DNA from: Kryptolebias marmoratus
Taxonomy: Eukaryota; Chordata; Actinopteri; Cyprinodontiformes; Rivulidae
Assembly (NCBI RefSeq): GCF_001649575.2
Contig: NC_051450.1
Span: 7,195,385-7,259,384, forward strand
Reading direction: 5' to 3'
Length of the DNA stretch: 64,000 nucleotides
The notes below the pieces were generated by a model. It was not told the DNA's origin and searched no databases. It worked only from the letters and a program-made list of their open reading frames with translations. This document shows, piece after piece, positions 22,641 to 35,277 of this stretch. How positions within the stretch are numbered: the first letter of the stretch is position 1; the number at the start of each line of letters is the position of its first letter. Both the position numbers and the translations under genes were made by a program.

Positions 22641-23796
22641 GTTGATGATTACAGGGAGAGCAACCGCAGAGTCCGCGCCATTTGTGTACAACAATGGCAT
22701 CTGTGCAGTCTGTGCACTTAGCCTACGACAACAGTGTTTGATACTTAGACATACAGAAATAGATTGAAAGGTTTGTTTGTACAGCAGCAGAAAAGTTCAA
22801 AATTATAGGCAATAAAAACAATACTCATAGTAAAAATCTATAAACAAACAGTAACTGATGAGTACAAATTAAGTCAGAGGTGGTAATAATGTCAGTAGTG
22901 ACAGAAAAAATGAGATTTTGGATACAGGAGGTCAAAACGAGTTTGCTCCACAGGGTAGCCAGGCTCTCATTTAGAGACAAGGTGAGAAGTTTGGTTATTC
23001 AGGATCATTTTTACTCTGCCAGCTGCTATAGTGCCGGCTGAGGAAAATGGACTATTTCAAAGAAAATTAAAAAGGTCATAAGACGAAGAACTTCTGAAGA
23101 AACACATGTTAGAAAACATGAATTGAACAGTAGCTTAGGAAGATTATATGCTATTTTAGTTACTGGGACTGGTAGGTGGTGTCTTTTTAAACTTGTTTTA
23201 TTGTTTTTTTGCAAATCTCAATTCTGGCAAAAATCAATAATTCTGTTTTTTGCACTGCAGCCTGCGCTCAGTCCGACTCATTTTGCCACCATGGGTCACA
23301 TTTGTCCCAGGATAAATGCAGTTTAAGTCAGATGACATGCTGATAGTGAATATGAAGAATGTCATTCAGAATATAAGTGTTCATTTTGTCCAGAAAGAAT
23401 TGAATTATAGATATCTGGTACATATACTGTATCCAATCTGACTATTAAAAAAGCCACCTCTTTTTTTTTAAGGATTTTTAAATATTTGAAATGTATTTCT
23501 ACTACTAGCCTTCACAAAGAACTGTGTGTATTTTAGTTTATTTTAGTAATAATAAGGTCGTGGATTTGCTTAATCTCAGTTTTGACATCTGAGAATGTTA
23601 CTGTGAGGAAAAAAGCTGTTATTGAAATCCAAAATAGTATTAAGAGAAAGGAGTGTGATTCGATTATACGGTATATGAAAATGGCCGCTGCATAAGACAC
23701 ATTGTTGTTTGCTCAGAGAAATATTTGTGGACACACTTCACTTCTTTCTTTTTTCTTTTACTTTTCACAATGTCATTTAACTTTCTGCCTCTTCAG

Positions 23797-23928
23797 ACCG
23801 CCTTTCCTCACAACCGTCAGACTCCTTCTCAGCAACAGTGGCGCAGCACAAAGGACCACTCTCCAAGTTGTCAGGACATGCAAACAATCGACAGAAAGCT
23901 TGTTCAGAGTGCAAATGGAAAATAACTC
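23797..23928 (+). other. exon-like open block, unassigned
   Basis: Acceptor-like ttctgcctcttcag precedes an open frame TAFPHNRQTPSQQQWRSTKD and on to a TAA at 23923-23925. A second strong acceptor, tttttttccacag, is at 24283. No family is recognised. It could be an alternative exon of a noncoding or palmd/AKAP2-like transcript, or chance. Confidence 0.25.
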
Positions 23929-25737
23929 ATTTTTTACTTTGAGCGCTGATGCTGTCCCCATGTGAGACATTACATATAGCCCAAATCTGACACAGCTACT
24001 GCTGACAGGGTTATTTTATTTTGGGAATCTTTGTTGCGCTCTTGCCTCGCTGATGATTTCCTGTGTCAAAATATGAGAAAACTGGTCATTAATTAGGTTC
24101 TGTCTGTCACTAATGTCATTATTGTATTATTCTAACTATAAAAATGAAAAGCAAACTTTTTATAGATAGTTTTTTTATATTATTTTTGACCATGAATAGA
24201 AAAATGGCTCATATTTTACAATATTCTTTTGTATTTAGAAACAATAATCAAACAGCCACTCATTTTTTTGTTTTTTTCCACAGTGGTTCCTGATGAGAAA
24301 ATCCACGTACCAAAACATGCACGGACCCATTTACTCAGACTCGTGCAACATTCTTACCAAGGACGTTAAAATGAAAAAAAAATTATAATAATAACCAAGG
24401 CAATGGCGATTACTCACCACTGCAGCAAAACATGTTCACGTGAAGAAATGTTAAAGCTGAGGATTTGTTTCACACATTCTATAAAAGAAAATAAATCAAC
24501 CCTGTAGGAGTTTGGTCAAACATATACCAAAGTGATTTTAGCTTATGAATGTAATCTTCAGGGAATGATGCTCTGGAAGCAGCAGACTACTAAAAATACA
24601 AAACAAAAAAAACAGGATTTCTGTTTTCCTTTAGGGTTTGTTTTGTGTGTAAAACAGTTATTATTGACACTGAAAATAAAAGCAGTAAAGCTACAGTGAA
24701 ATGCAAATATATGTCAAAGTTTGTTGGAGTTTTTTTTTAATAGAAGCATTATTTAATTTTTTATTTTTTTTGAGCTGCAGAAAACTGACAATATTAACTT
24801 CCATGAAATTCTAAACAAATATGAACACAAACTCATCAATAAAAGCTGCTCAGCCTTTCACTAGTTTAATCAAAGAATTAAAAATATGAGATGTTTTTTT
24901 TTTGTTTAGTTTTGTTTTGTTTTTCATTTTTATTATTTACGTTCCCGTTCTTTTGTTCCTCTGGGTTATTTCTCATGCCATTTAAATTCTGCCCTGCTTC
25001 CTATCACATTTAGCAGTCTGCTGATGAGGTGGTGAGGGGGAGGTGGGGGAGGTGACAGCTGAGCATTGCAGTAAGTGTCAGGCCTGCCGATGGTTTCCAT
25101 GGTGCTCAGTCTGTTGCGCGCACGTGTCCCTGTAGGAGCCCGTGTGCACACTTGTATATGTATGTGCGTAGACATTTTTTATTAACTGTCTTGAAGAAAA
25201 ACAAAGGCAGAATTCCAAGGGTGTTGGTTAGGGTTACATTGGTAAAATACCATTAGAGGTAGGTTCCTTTTACACAGGATGATGAGCTTAAAATGCTCTC
25301 CACGGTCTATTAAAACGTGGCTGGCAGAGGTGAAGGTAGACAACTGACTGGGGCTCAAGATACTAAGGGACTGAAAAAAACACCTAATAAGCTAACAGAT
25401 AAATTTAAATGTCTCCATTTGTATTGCTAAATGTTTGCTGATTGTGTTAAATATGTGCTTTAAAACAAGATAACACAGCTCCCCATTGTCCTGGCAAAAT
25501 GAACTGTTTTGCAGTTACACTACAGGCTGATGAACAAGAGATGAAAAGAGAAGGCCAGAAGAGAAAAGTGGAAATTATTTGCAAAACTACCAACAGTAAA
25601 AAGGTTTTTTTCAGTTTAGCCACTGACAACATAAGACACAACACGAAATGACAAGATGCTGCATGTAAGAGCACTTCTGTTAGCATAGCTAATGCTAATT
25701 AGCTACGGTAAATATGCTAATTAAAGATAAAATTTGG

Positions 25738-26430
25738 TATGGTAGAAGCTGACAGTTGGCGGGGTCAACATTAATCACCTTCGATACGGCAACAACACAG
25801 CTCTCCTAGCAACAGCTTAAGAAGACTTGCAGGGTCTCCTTGACAAAGTTTTGGAATCCAGAGCAGAAATTGGGCTCTGGTTTAACTGTGCCAGTCGACA
25901 GCGATCAGCAAGACTCCAGACAAGCTAAGTTGTCTCTTAAAAATTGTCAGTGAAGTTATTTAGGCAGCTTGATTATGTGTGATCCGAAATGTAAGATCGA
26001 AATTCAAAAGAGAATTGCTGTCGCAAAAAAGAAATTTCAAGATATGACCTCTATTATCATCAACAGAAGCCTATCGATGAAGCCTCAAATCAGGGTGCTC
26101 AAGTTCTAATTATGGTCAGTTTTGACGTATGAGTGTGAGACATGGACGCTCTCTGCAGATCTCAGAAAGAACATAAATGCTGCTGAATTGTGGATTTCTG
26201 AGAAGGATCCTGAAAATCTCGTACTTGGGCCATGTAACCAACACAGAGGTTCTTAGACAAGTCAATATGAAACAGGAACTAATGTTAGTGAAAATGGAAA
26301 GGCAGATGTGCTTCGTTAGGGACGTCATTTGAAAGGGGTCGATAAAATGTCTGGTTTTACAGGGAAAATTTGAGGTGAAATGGGCAGGAGGAAGACAACA
26401 AGCAGAATTTCTAAATAAATTAAAAATTTA
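25738..26430 (+). pseudogene. non-LTR reverse-transcriptase 3' remnant, second family
   Basis: Broken frames give GGVNINHLRYADNTALLA (a YADD-type motif with D to N), then KIEIQKRIAVAKKKFQ-like, LTYECETWTLSADLRKNINA, and a C-terminal QVNMKQELM … RQMCFVRDV. Different from the RTE-like copies at 4640 and 35711. Dead by stops and frameshifts. Confidence 0.65.
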
Positions 26431-26499
26431 GTGCAACACAAACTGTAACACCAATGTTTTTACCTAGATTAGAGATCGTCATGACCACCAATGCATGTA

Positions 26500-26690
26500 A
26501 CATCATTAAAACAAATAGTCCCATCTGGATTCTGACCCCTGTTAAACCCTATTTAGATGTTCATCCAATTAATACTCTGTGAGAGTTCCATTAAAAGCCA
26601 TTCAGTGGGTAATGAAGTATTTCACAAATACACACACACACACAAAGGCAAAACATTTTTGCGTGCCTTTCAGCATTTGGCAACAGGTGA
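26500..26690 (+). repeat. dispersed repeat ending at a CA-rich tail, copy 3
   Basis: Core gatgttcatccaattaatac, attaaaagccattcagtggg, aagtatttcacaaata, then (CA)n. Same family as 10030, 14830 and 48080. Confidence 0.6.
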
Positions 26691-27047
26691 TAATTATAAC
26701 ACCCATATCACAAGTAGTCAACCATAAACCAGATCCTAAACGGAAATTTAATGTGAGGTAACAACCTCTTCACAAAAATCTTGGATAAAATTGGAGTGAA
26801 GTGGAGCTGGATCTGAAATTTGCTGAACTACTAAATGTGTTTAAACACTAACTTCTTGGCAGTGAACTGTGACACATAAAGAGAGGAGGTTCTGACTGCG
26901 AATGTCTGGGCTGACCATCTGAAAAATAGTCTTCAAGAAATGAGTTTCTGAGAAAGCAGCAATTTCCTCGAAGGATGTCAGAGATTTCAATAAAATGTGT
27001 TGAAAAGGCAGCTGATAGGAGTTAACAAGAAGATATAAAGAGCTACA

Positions 27048-27800
27048 GTTAAAACCAGATGTTTACGTCCAATATACAAAAAGACAATGAACCATTTTTT
27101 TTTCTCACCTTTTAATCTTAAATCAGCCTAAACCTTTCCTGTTAGGATCACCAAAATGATTTATATTTCTAAATACTCAAATAAATATTTTGTGCTCTTT
27201 AAAGATTACGAACAATAAGATTAAAATGCCAATTTTAGAAAGCCAAGATAATGATGATAATGATGCTTTGGAAGCTTTTGATTGGTTAGTTGACAACATT
27301 CGAGTTAAATGGATGCACACCTGCGTTTGTATTTAACACACTGCCTCTTTGACGTCATTGGGAAGTTAAAAGAAATCAGCACAGATATCAGAAAGAGAAT
27401 TATCGACCTCCACAGCTCTGGTTCATCTTTGGGTACAATTTCCAGATACCTTAAGGTTCATCAGTTCTAATAGTTCTACACAAGTATAAACGTCCTGCCA
27501 TCATAGTGCTCAGGAAGGAAACAGGTTCTGTGTTCCTGAGATTAATGTGTTTTAATGTGAAATCCCAAAACAAAAGCTAAAAATATTGTGAAGACGCTGC
27601 TAAAGCAAAATCCCAACAAAAACTATTTGGAGAAGCCTGTTGAAGGAAACCCAAGTCAGACAGTTTAAAGGCAATGATGCCAAATACTAAGATAATGACT
27701 GAAAACTTGTGACTTTGAAGAAAGTAAAACATTCTTCCTCTCAATAATCGGGCATTTAACAAATAGAAGTAATTCTGTGAATCCTAACAGACCTAAAACA
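27048..27800 (+). mobile_element. Tc1-type element remnant
   Basis: Starts with a tacagttaaaaccagatgtttac terminal-repeat-like sequence and holds transposase-like pieces (GKLKEISTDIRKRIIDLHSS then GSSLGTISRYLKV; later KPVEGNPSQTV). Broken by frameshifts. Confidence 0.6.
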
Positions 27801-27938
27801 GGGAAAGTTTAGTCTGATTTGATGTCAGACAGTGAGAAAAAAAAATGGTTATGTGTCTTTTATACAGTGTATGGAAACATTGTATATGTCCTCAACCTTA
27901 CAGCAACAGTGCTGCAGTTGGAGAAACAGGTTGAACAA

Positions 27939-27957
27939 AAAAAAAAAAAAAAAAAAC
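27939..27957. repeat. poly(A) tract
   Basis: About 19 consecutive A. Confidence 0.95.
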
Positions 27958-29164
27958 ATTTCAAGGGAAATTTCAGTGGGTTGCCTTGGTGGGCGGCAGC
28001 AACCACGAGCACAGGAGAATTCACTTGTGTTTCTGTTCATTTGCATGTCTCAAGGAGACACTTGTGTTGAAAAGGATGAAAACAGTTTGAATTTTTTACC
28101 TAACTGCCCCCAGTTTTTCTGAGATTTTAAATTTTAAAACGTGAGAGGGGGATAGTAAAAATCCGCTCCAGTTGCACATTAAACTCCCAGAAATCATTTC
28201 AAACATATTTGCTCAACAACTCTGCAGACTGTGTTTTTGTTGTTGTTTTGTCTGTCCTCATAAAATGCTCTCCATGATAGATGAAGAAAGAGCGTGAGCA
28301 CTGGGAAAATAAATGTTTGTACTGAATGGATTTTAAAGGGTCTTTTTCTGAGGCCAAGAGGTGCAGGAGAGCCAAGAGAGTCGCTTTATCTTAAAAACAC
28401 AAAAAATGGTGTTTCATCATCAGACTTTGTTTAAGAACAGGAGAGGAAAAAAGAAAAAGAAGAGCTGAATGATGACAAGTGTGAAAGACACCCGAGTCCT
28501 GAAGAACAGGTGAAGATTAAGAAGATTTTCACATTTCGTCAGAGTTTCAAAAGTAACTTTTGTCACATAAGATCAGAGGAAACTATGAAACATGTATTGA
28601 TTTATTAACATTCTAATTTATTTCAAGTCGTGCTCCTAACACAAAACATACATAAAATAGCATTTAAACAAAATTTGTGTTTTACTCTTTTATATTCATA
28701 TTTTTAAAAGGCAGTCTGTTTCACTTGTAAATAATTACTGCAAAACCTTTGTATGAAAAAAATCCCAAAATGTTGTGGTTTGACTGTATTTCAAGATTTT
28801 CACAAAACATAACAACAGGTTTTCACCACCACCTTTTTCTGTTTTTTACTTCCTATTTTATCATGGACAAATTTAGTGGTTTCCCCACACTTAAGATAGT
28901 ATTTAATTTATTCTCAAGTAGTGGACATATAGCTTGCAGTAGTGGCCACACATGGTTCTGACTATTTCCTGAATGTTTATCAGCTCCTGAGCGACAGTTT
29001 ATTTGCTGATCTGTAACCAGATGATGTTTCTGCATTTTAAACATGCATTGAACACAAGAACCTTCTACAGATAAACAGCCTGAGTGTAACCACATATGCA
29101 TGCTGACTGAAAAAGGCAACAGATCCCTGATACGTGGTGAAGAAGGGCACAACAAGCTGTGTTT

Positions 29165-29410
29165 AATTGTTACCTCTGCCAAGGAGATTATGTTTTTGGT
29201 AGTCTTGGTTTGTTTGTTTGTTTGCATGTCTGTTGACAGGACTACTTAAAAAACTAATAAACAGATTTGGATTAAATTTTGAGGAAATGTTAGTCTTGTA
29301 AAAAAAAAAACAAGTAATTACATTTTAGTGGTGATCCTACAATTTTTTTGATGACCCTATACTATGGCCTTGGTGGAGATTTGAGCTCTCCGAGTGCTTC
29401 AAGTTTTTTG
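29165..29410. repeat. dispersed repeat, cctctgccaaggag type
   Basis: Starts acctctgccaaggagattat and ends ccttggtggagatttgagctctccgagtg, giving loosely complementary ends. Common in teleosts. Class not assigned. Confidence 0.5.
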
Positions 29411-29439
29411 TTAGAGATATTGACTCACAGTGAGATGAT

Positions 29440-29905
29440 TGCAGACCTCCCACCGGGAGCGTTTTTGTGTGGAGGTCACATGTTTTCCCTGTAACCAAAC
29501 CATGCATGTCAGGTTAACTGGTAACTATGAGGTGCGCCTGACAGTTTAGATCAGGGGTGGGCAATCCTGGTCCTTGAGGGCCACTATCCTGCATGTTTTA
29601 CTTGTTTCTCTGCTCCAACACACCTGATTTAAATCAATGGGTGATTAACAGGCTTCTGCAGAACATGAAGAGGTAATTTAACCACTGAATCAGATGTGTT
29701 GGAGCAGGGAAACAAGAAAAACATGCAAGACAGTGGCACTTGAGGACCAGGGTTTCCTACCCCTGGTTTAAATGGTTGTTTGTCTCGTTTGTCTCTATGT
29801 GACCCAGTGATTGACTTACAACCTGTCCAGGGTGTCCCCCACCTCCCACACAGTGCCCACTGGAGATAGGAGCCAGCTCCTCGTGACCCTAAATCGAAAA
29901 GATGG
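29440..29905 (+). repeat. dispersed repeat split by a MITE
   Basis: Same family as 18855-19125 (ttttgtgtggaggtcacatg, then after the insertion tttgtctctatgtgacccag, ggtgtcccccacctc, ending aaaagatggatagat). The MITE at 29552-29765 sits in the middle. Confidence 0.75.
29552..29765. mobile_element. hAT-type MITE nested in another repeat
   Basis: 214 bp, tips CAGGGGTGGGCAATCCTGG and its near inverse ending ACCCCTG. Flanks GTTTAGAT (29544-29551) and GTTTAAAT (29766-29773) form an 8-bp duplication with one mismatch. Confidence 0.9.
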
Positions 29906-30169
29906 ATAGATATTTATACTGCTATGGTATTCATTTAAAAGAGACAACCAACAACATGACAACCATGCCCTTACAAAAAAAAGAAAAAAAAAAAAACAAG
30001 TGAAAATCAGATGTAAAAACAGTGTGATGTTGAGACATGATTTCCACATGTGACTGTGTATGATACACGGTTTGCACATGTTTTATTTCCCATGTTAACT
30101 TAAAACAAAAGTACAAATCTCCAATCTCTAACACCCTCTAGCAGTTTTGCTTCCAGGACTGTCCTTTGT

Positions 30170-30720
30170 TTAGCTCCATCCTCCTTCCCATCAGCTCTGA
30201 CCAGTTTCCCTGTATCTGCTGAAGAAAAGCATCCCTACAGCATGATGTTGCCACCACCATGTTTCACAGTGAGGATTATGTGTTCAGGGTGAAGTGCAGT
30301 GTTTGTTTTCTGCCACACATAGCATTTTGCATTTCGGACAAAAAGGTGACTTTTGGCCTGATCTGAGCAGAGCAGCTTCTTTCACGTTTGCTGGTTCCCC
30401 ACAAAGCTTGTAGCAAACTGCAAACAGGACCTCTTATGGGTTTTTTATCAAAAAATGCTTTCTTCTCATCACTCTTCCATAAAGGACAGATTTGTGGAGT
30501 TCAGGATTATAAACTGTCTTGAGGACAGATTGTCTCTCTTGAGCTGTGGATCTCTGCAACTCCTCCAGAGTTACCATAGGCTTCTTGGAATAAAGCTCTC
30601 CTTGCCCCGCCTGTCAGTTTAAGTGGACGGTCATGTCTTGGTAGGTTTGCAGTAGTTCTGTACTCTATTCATTTTCAGATGACAGATTGAACAGTGGCTC
30701 TGTGAGATGTGTATGGTTAT
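30170..30720 (-). pseudogene. Tc1-type transposase remnant, antisense
   Basis: The plus strand carries gatgttgccaccaccatgtt, tcacagtgaggat and ctgccacacatagc, the complement of the Tc1 block around KHGGGNIM. Degraded by stops. The Tc1 at 39946 has the same block in sense (catggtggtggcagcatcat near 40742). Confidence 0.75.
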
Positions 30721-30790
30721 AATGTACCCACATGCACAAACGTTTTTGAGTTTTTTCCTAAGAACTATTAACAACCACATGTGTCATGTA

Positions 30791-31190
30791 TGTCAGTATT
30801 TTGGGGTTTTGGTTCTTTGTTTGTTTCTTTGTTTGGTGTATTTTTGGTGTTGTTTTGGTTTAGTTGTCTTTTGGGTTTCTGTGTCACCATTCACGTCTCC
30901 AGTAATTTTCCGGTCACGCCTGCCACGCCCACCACACCTGTTTCTCGTCATGTCCTCAGCTGCGACCCATTGTCATCTCTCCCTCTGTTCTTTAAAAGTC
31001 AGTCTCTGCTCATCTCTCGTCACTGGGTCAATCCTCTCGTTTTGTTTATGTTTATCGTCTCCACACGCCTTGCCTTGCCATTTTGGATTTTGTTATTGTT
31101 TGTTTTTGCTGCCATGCAAGCCTTTTGTTTTGTTTATATTTTAATAAATTAATTTCATTTTTAAAGATGAGTGTGCGTTCTGGGTTACAG
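30791..31190 (+). mobile_element. solo-LTR-like element, copy 1
   Basis: Starts TGTCAG, with gtttcttttggg-like T-rich U3, a CACCTG…ctttaaaa promoter-like part and taataaatta near the end (31143), then gtgtgcgttctgggttac. Similar layout to 48400-48857. The right tip is eroded. Confidence 0.55.
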
Positions 31191-32021
31191 TGGACTGCTA
31201 CCAAAAGTCATAACGCACTATTTACAACTAAGCCACACATTCTTATTTATTTTTTGAATGGATTTTCCTTAAGCTGCAGGAGTAGTAGTGAATCATAAAT
31301 TGCAACAAAAACAAAAATAATGACTAAGTAGTTATAAGGGTGTTGTGGAGCTGTCTGGTCTCATGGTAGGAAAAAATGGAGGCTCTAAGAATCCCTTCCT
31401 ATCAGTTTATTATACCATACATACAGATTTGTAATCTGTTCCTTGAGTTTATTAAATCTCAATTTACAAAACTTTACTAACAGGCCTCATGTTGTTTTGA
31501 CGGCAACCAGTATTTCATCATTTGGGTTCAGTAATATTAAAAAGTTGGGCAAATTATTTTTTCCAGGTTTACTACATTCTAAACATTCTGCCAAATTACA
31601 AACATCATCTCCTGTCAAAGGAATGTTAAGGGTGCTTCAGTGGCTCCCTTAGCTAAAAAGGAAAACTTTAGCTCCGTAAAAAGTCACAACTGTGACACTT
31701 TAGGCACGGACATTCTGCTTCAAAGAAAAGGAAAATGTGTTTTTATATTTTAGCTTACAGCTTCGCAACTTTCAGCTCATTCCACTTTTAGTTTTGGCTC
31801 CTGCTGGGCTTCATTACAGTACAAACAGGAGCTTGCTCAGATAATTCATTTACATCTCAGCCTTGGAGGAACAGGACTGACATTAAGCAACTGTACATTA
31901 AAGCTTGAATAGTAAATAATGAATTGGTGACATTAGGCACAAGTAGCACTAATGAAAGTGTCTGTTCTGGTAAAGCGTGTGTCAGAGTGAATGGGGAGGG
32001 GGGGCTCAGCAAGTCATCTTG

Positions 32022-32025
<4 letters not shown>

Positions 32026-32060
<35 letters not shown>
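32026..32060. repeat. (GT)n microsatellite
   Basis: About 17 GT units. Confidence 0.97.
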
Positions 32061-32063
<3 letters not shown>

Positions 32064-32804
32064 CTGACCCAGTCCAGCAGCCTTACATAAGAGCCACGGT
32101 AATATCTTCTAATTCAGCTGCCTTTCATGTGAATCCTCTCCTGCTGCTACAGTCCACTTAGGGAAGCATTCAGTCAGCATAGCAACAGTAAGCAGGAACA
32201 ACATTCTCCTTAATCCCTCCTCTGAAACGTCTCAAAGTGTTTCTCTGCCTGGCTGAGATTATTTTAATGATGTCCACGGGCACTTTTAATGTGCTTTGAT
32301 GCATTTCAATAAGACTTGGCAACGTCAGACTGGTAATAATATTTTCACAATTACACCACAACGTGTTACTTAAACAATTCCATGTTCTTGTCTGGAGTGT
32401 TGATGAAGCTAAGACTCTGGTGGTTACTGACAAAAATTAGTGCAACAACAATGAAAATCCTGGTCAAGACATAATTTTTTTGAATCATTTTTGATACAAT
32501 AAATATGCTCTAAATTTTGTAAAGTGTTTCAATAAAAAATAAATTGTTTTGACTTATTTTGGTTTTTTTTAACCATGTACAATTCACATGGTTGCTTGTT
32601 CTAAGCCTGACTTCAAGGATAGTGCAAAAAAATTGTTGAGAAAACAAAGACAAACTTTAAGTAAAAGACATTTAAGTAAGTATGCAATGAAAAACAGCTT
32701 TCTTTGTGAATCTTATAAAGAAGGCTGAGATGTGAATAGAAATCAACTTTTTTTTGTCCCTCTTTGAAAAATAAATGCATTTTCTTTCTTCTTTTTTTCC
32801 ACAG

Positions 32805-35277
32805 AAAGCCTTCTCAGTGGACAGAGAGGCAGATGGAAACGAACTGAAAGAAGGTTGCAGCACGACTGAGAATCACAACTTCATCTCTGTCACCATGGAA
32901 ACAACTGAACAATCAAAGCTCGTTATGGACTGTGAAATGGGGAGTTTTGTGGCTGAGTCACCTGTGCCGGAGAAGGATTTTAATGCAGATGATGAGTTGG
33001 TTTGTTTGGGGAAAGACCTGTCAGATTCTCAGAGGGAATTGCATAGCTCCTCATCGACCATGTTCCCCACCAGCACAAGTGAGACTGACAAGCGTGACTG
33101 CTCTGAATCCAGTGTAATGCCCTGCCAGGATCAAAAGGAAGTGTTTGAATCAGAACTAGGGCATGAGGAACCCAATAGGAATGAGTCAATCAATGCATCC
33201 GGGTCTGATACCCTGTCTAAGGCTGAGAGTGTTTCAGAGATTGAGGCCCATAGTACGAAGCAGGACACACCGGAACGAGATCCTGAACAAGAACACAAGC
33301 CAGAGCAGAGTGATGAGCCTGGAAAAGACCCAGATCCAAAACTCTACCCTGAGCTCATCATAGACTGTGATAAGGAAAGCACGCCGGAGTCAGAGCAATA
33401 CCCTGAACTTGAACCTAAAGATGACTTTGACATGGGGTTCTACCCTGAACATGAGCAAGACTCTGAACCAGAGCAAGAACTTGACTTTGAGCCTAAGGAA
33501 AATTTTGACATGGGGAACTACCCTGACCATGAGCAACACCCAGAACCAGAGCAGGAACTTGACTTTGAGCCTAAGGGAAACTTTGAAACAGGGTACTTCA
33601 ATGAGCAGGACCCTGAACCAGAGCAAGAACCAGAACTTGAGCCCAAGGAACACTTTGAGACTGCGTACTACCCAGAGAATAAGCAATATTCAAAGCCAGA
33701 ACATAACATAGAGCTAGAAGTATACAATGAGCTAGAACCTGAACCAGGTGACAGTATCATCAGTGCTGAAGATGAGCTCTATCCAAATTTTGAGCTGTAC
33801 ACAGATCAGGATCCAGAGTCTCATGAAATCCAGTCTGATCCACCTTTTCAAAATGTGTCCATATTAGAGCAGTGCATTAGAGATGAGGCAATGTCAGACA
33901 TATCAAATGAGTCTTATCATAACCCCGAAGAAATGGATGAGTGTCTGAGGGTCGAGATTGCAGCAGCTTCCTCAGACAGTGACACGGATGAGAAATGGAG
34001 AGCGATATTCTCCTCCTCTATAAATAGGGAAGATGATGACTCCTATTTGGACAGCCTTCAGTTAAGCGCCCAGGAACTCTTTGTGCAGAAAGTTGACGCA
34101 ACAGACTTGGATGATCAGGACAACAACAACTTTGAAGAGGTTTGTTTTGAAGTCCCTAAAATAGCAGAAGTCCTGGAACAACCAGAGGAAATAGTTTCCT
34201 CTCCGATTCCTCCACAAGAAGTTAATTATAGCCCTTTGGGTCTTCAAGGTTTGTCCAAAATATCTGAAGACGAGAGCGAAAATGGCCGAGACGCCAATCA
34301 TAACCAAACCAAACACCAAGATAGCATCAATGCGGATGCAAGCAAGAAGCTACCCAAAGACTTCTGCGTGATACAGGAGACAAAGAGCGAGAATGTCAGT
34401 ACAGAGCATGTGGATTTCCAGCTAGCTCGCAAACAGTGGCGAGAAATGGAGGAACAAATGAAAAACAAGGTTATTTTACCTTCAACTAAGTTGTCACACT
34501 TTCATGCCAGCCACAGCTTCATGTATACCCCTGTCCGCAACATTGAAAGAACACACAAGAAAGCATGTGATCTGGAGAGCTTAAATCTAGTAAGTGATTA
34601 TTCCCACACTCAATTCAGCCCTTGTTCTGAGGATTCTGGCCTGGACGATTCCAGCTACAAGTCCCCCCATGATGACCCAGAAACACCAACTGAGAGGGAG
34701 ATCCGTATATCAATGGAAAGGGAGGAGAACTTCAAAAGAGAGAGGGGTCTCGCCAGGATGGGCAAATCAACTGACTGTGCTCCATCAAGAAATATGCCCC
34801 GGTCCATGATGACTTCACTTACACCATCGTTCATCATCACCTCCTCACCCACTAAAGAACCACTGAAACATGAAGTGTCAGCAAGCAATGTCATTATTTT
34901 AGACTCAAGAAATGATTTCACCTCGAGCCCTAAACACAGCAAAGACAACACAGCAGCGCAGTCTGGTGAGTGGTGCTCTGAGGACAGCGGCTCCAACCTC
35001 ATCATCCTCGAGACATCAAATCTGATTATTCGCAGTGCCTCTGAGTTTTCCCTCAACAAAGCCAGTGAACAGCCCCAGGAGAAGATGTTCTTGAATAACC
35101 CCTTTTTCAAGCTGCGTTCAAGAAGTACAATATCGCTGGTGGATGAAGAGATTAAAATGGTGAAGCAGAGGGAGGAGGAACTCAGGAAAGAGAGGGCAAA
35201 GGTGTACGGCAAAGAGACGTTCAACACAGAAAAGGGGTTGTCGAATCACATGGACACTTTAACATTCGATAGCTCAG
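32805..35277 (+). CDS. AKAP2/MISP-like large coding exon
   Basis: Acceptor ttttttccacag at 32804, phase 0 in, phase 1 out at CTCAG|gtatgg. The first 30 codons (KAFSVDREADGNELKEGC and on) are open before the Kozak-type ATG at 32895. The Met codon at 32775 is in the intron and was not used. The encoded region is rich in Glu, Asp, Ser and Pro and probably largely disordered, except for the conserved blocks near its 3' end. Confidence 0.9.

Larger units (their letters stand above)
20154..32804 (+). other. putative first intron of the AKAP2/MISP-like gene
   Basis: Inferred from the donor at 20154 and the acceptor at 32804. It is 12.6 kb and filled with repeats listed separately. The stretches 23330-23690, 24500-25730 and 31190-32020 hold nothing recognised. 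Confidence 0.4.

Noticed and set aside
30707..31152. Hydrophobic frames of 123-145 codons that look like membrane proteins
   Set aside because: They lie in a T-rich LTR-like element. Similar frames recur in the other LTR copies (46551-46970, 48448-48788).
32775..32804. Met codon at 32775 as the start of the AKAP2/MISP-like protein
   Set aside because: It lies before a strong ttttttccacag acceptor at 32804, in intron. The first 10 residues (MHFLSSFFPQ) are translated pyrimidine tract.
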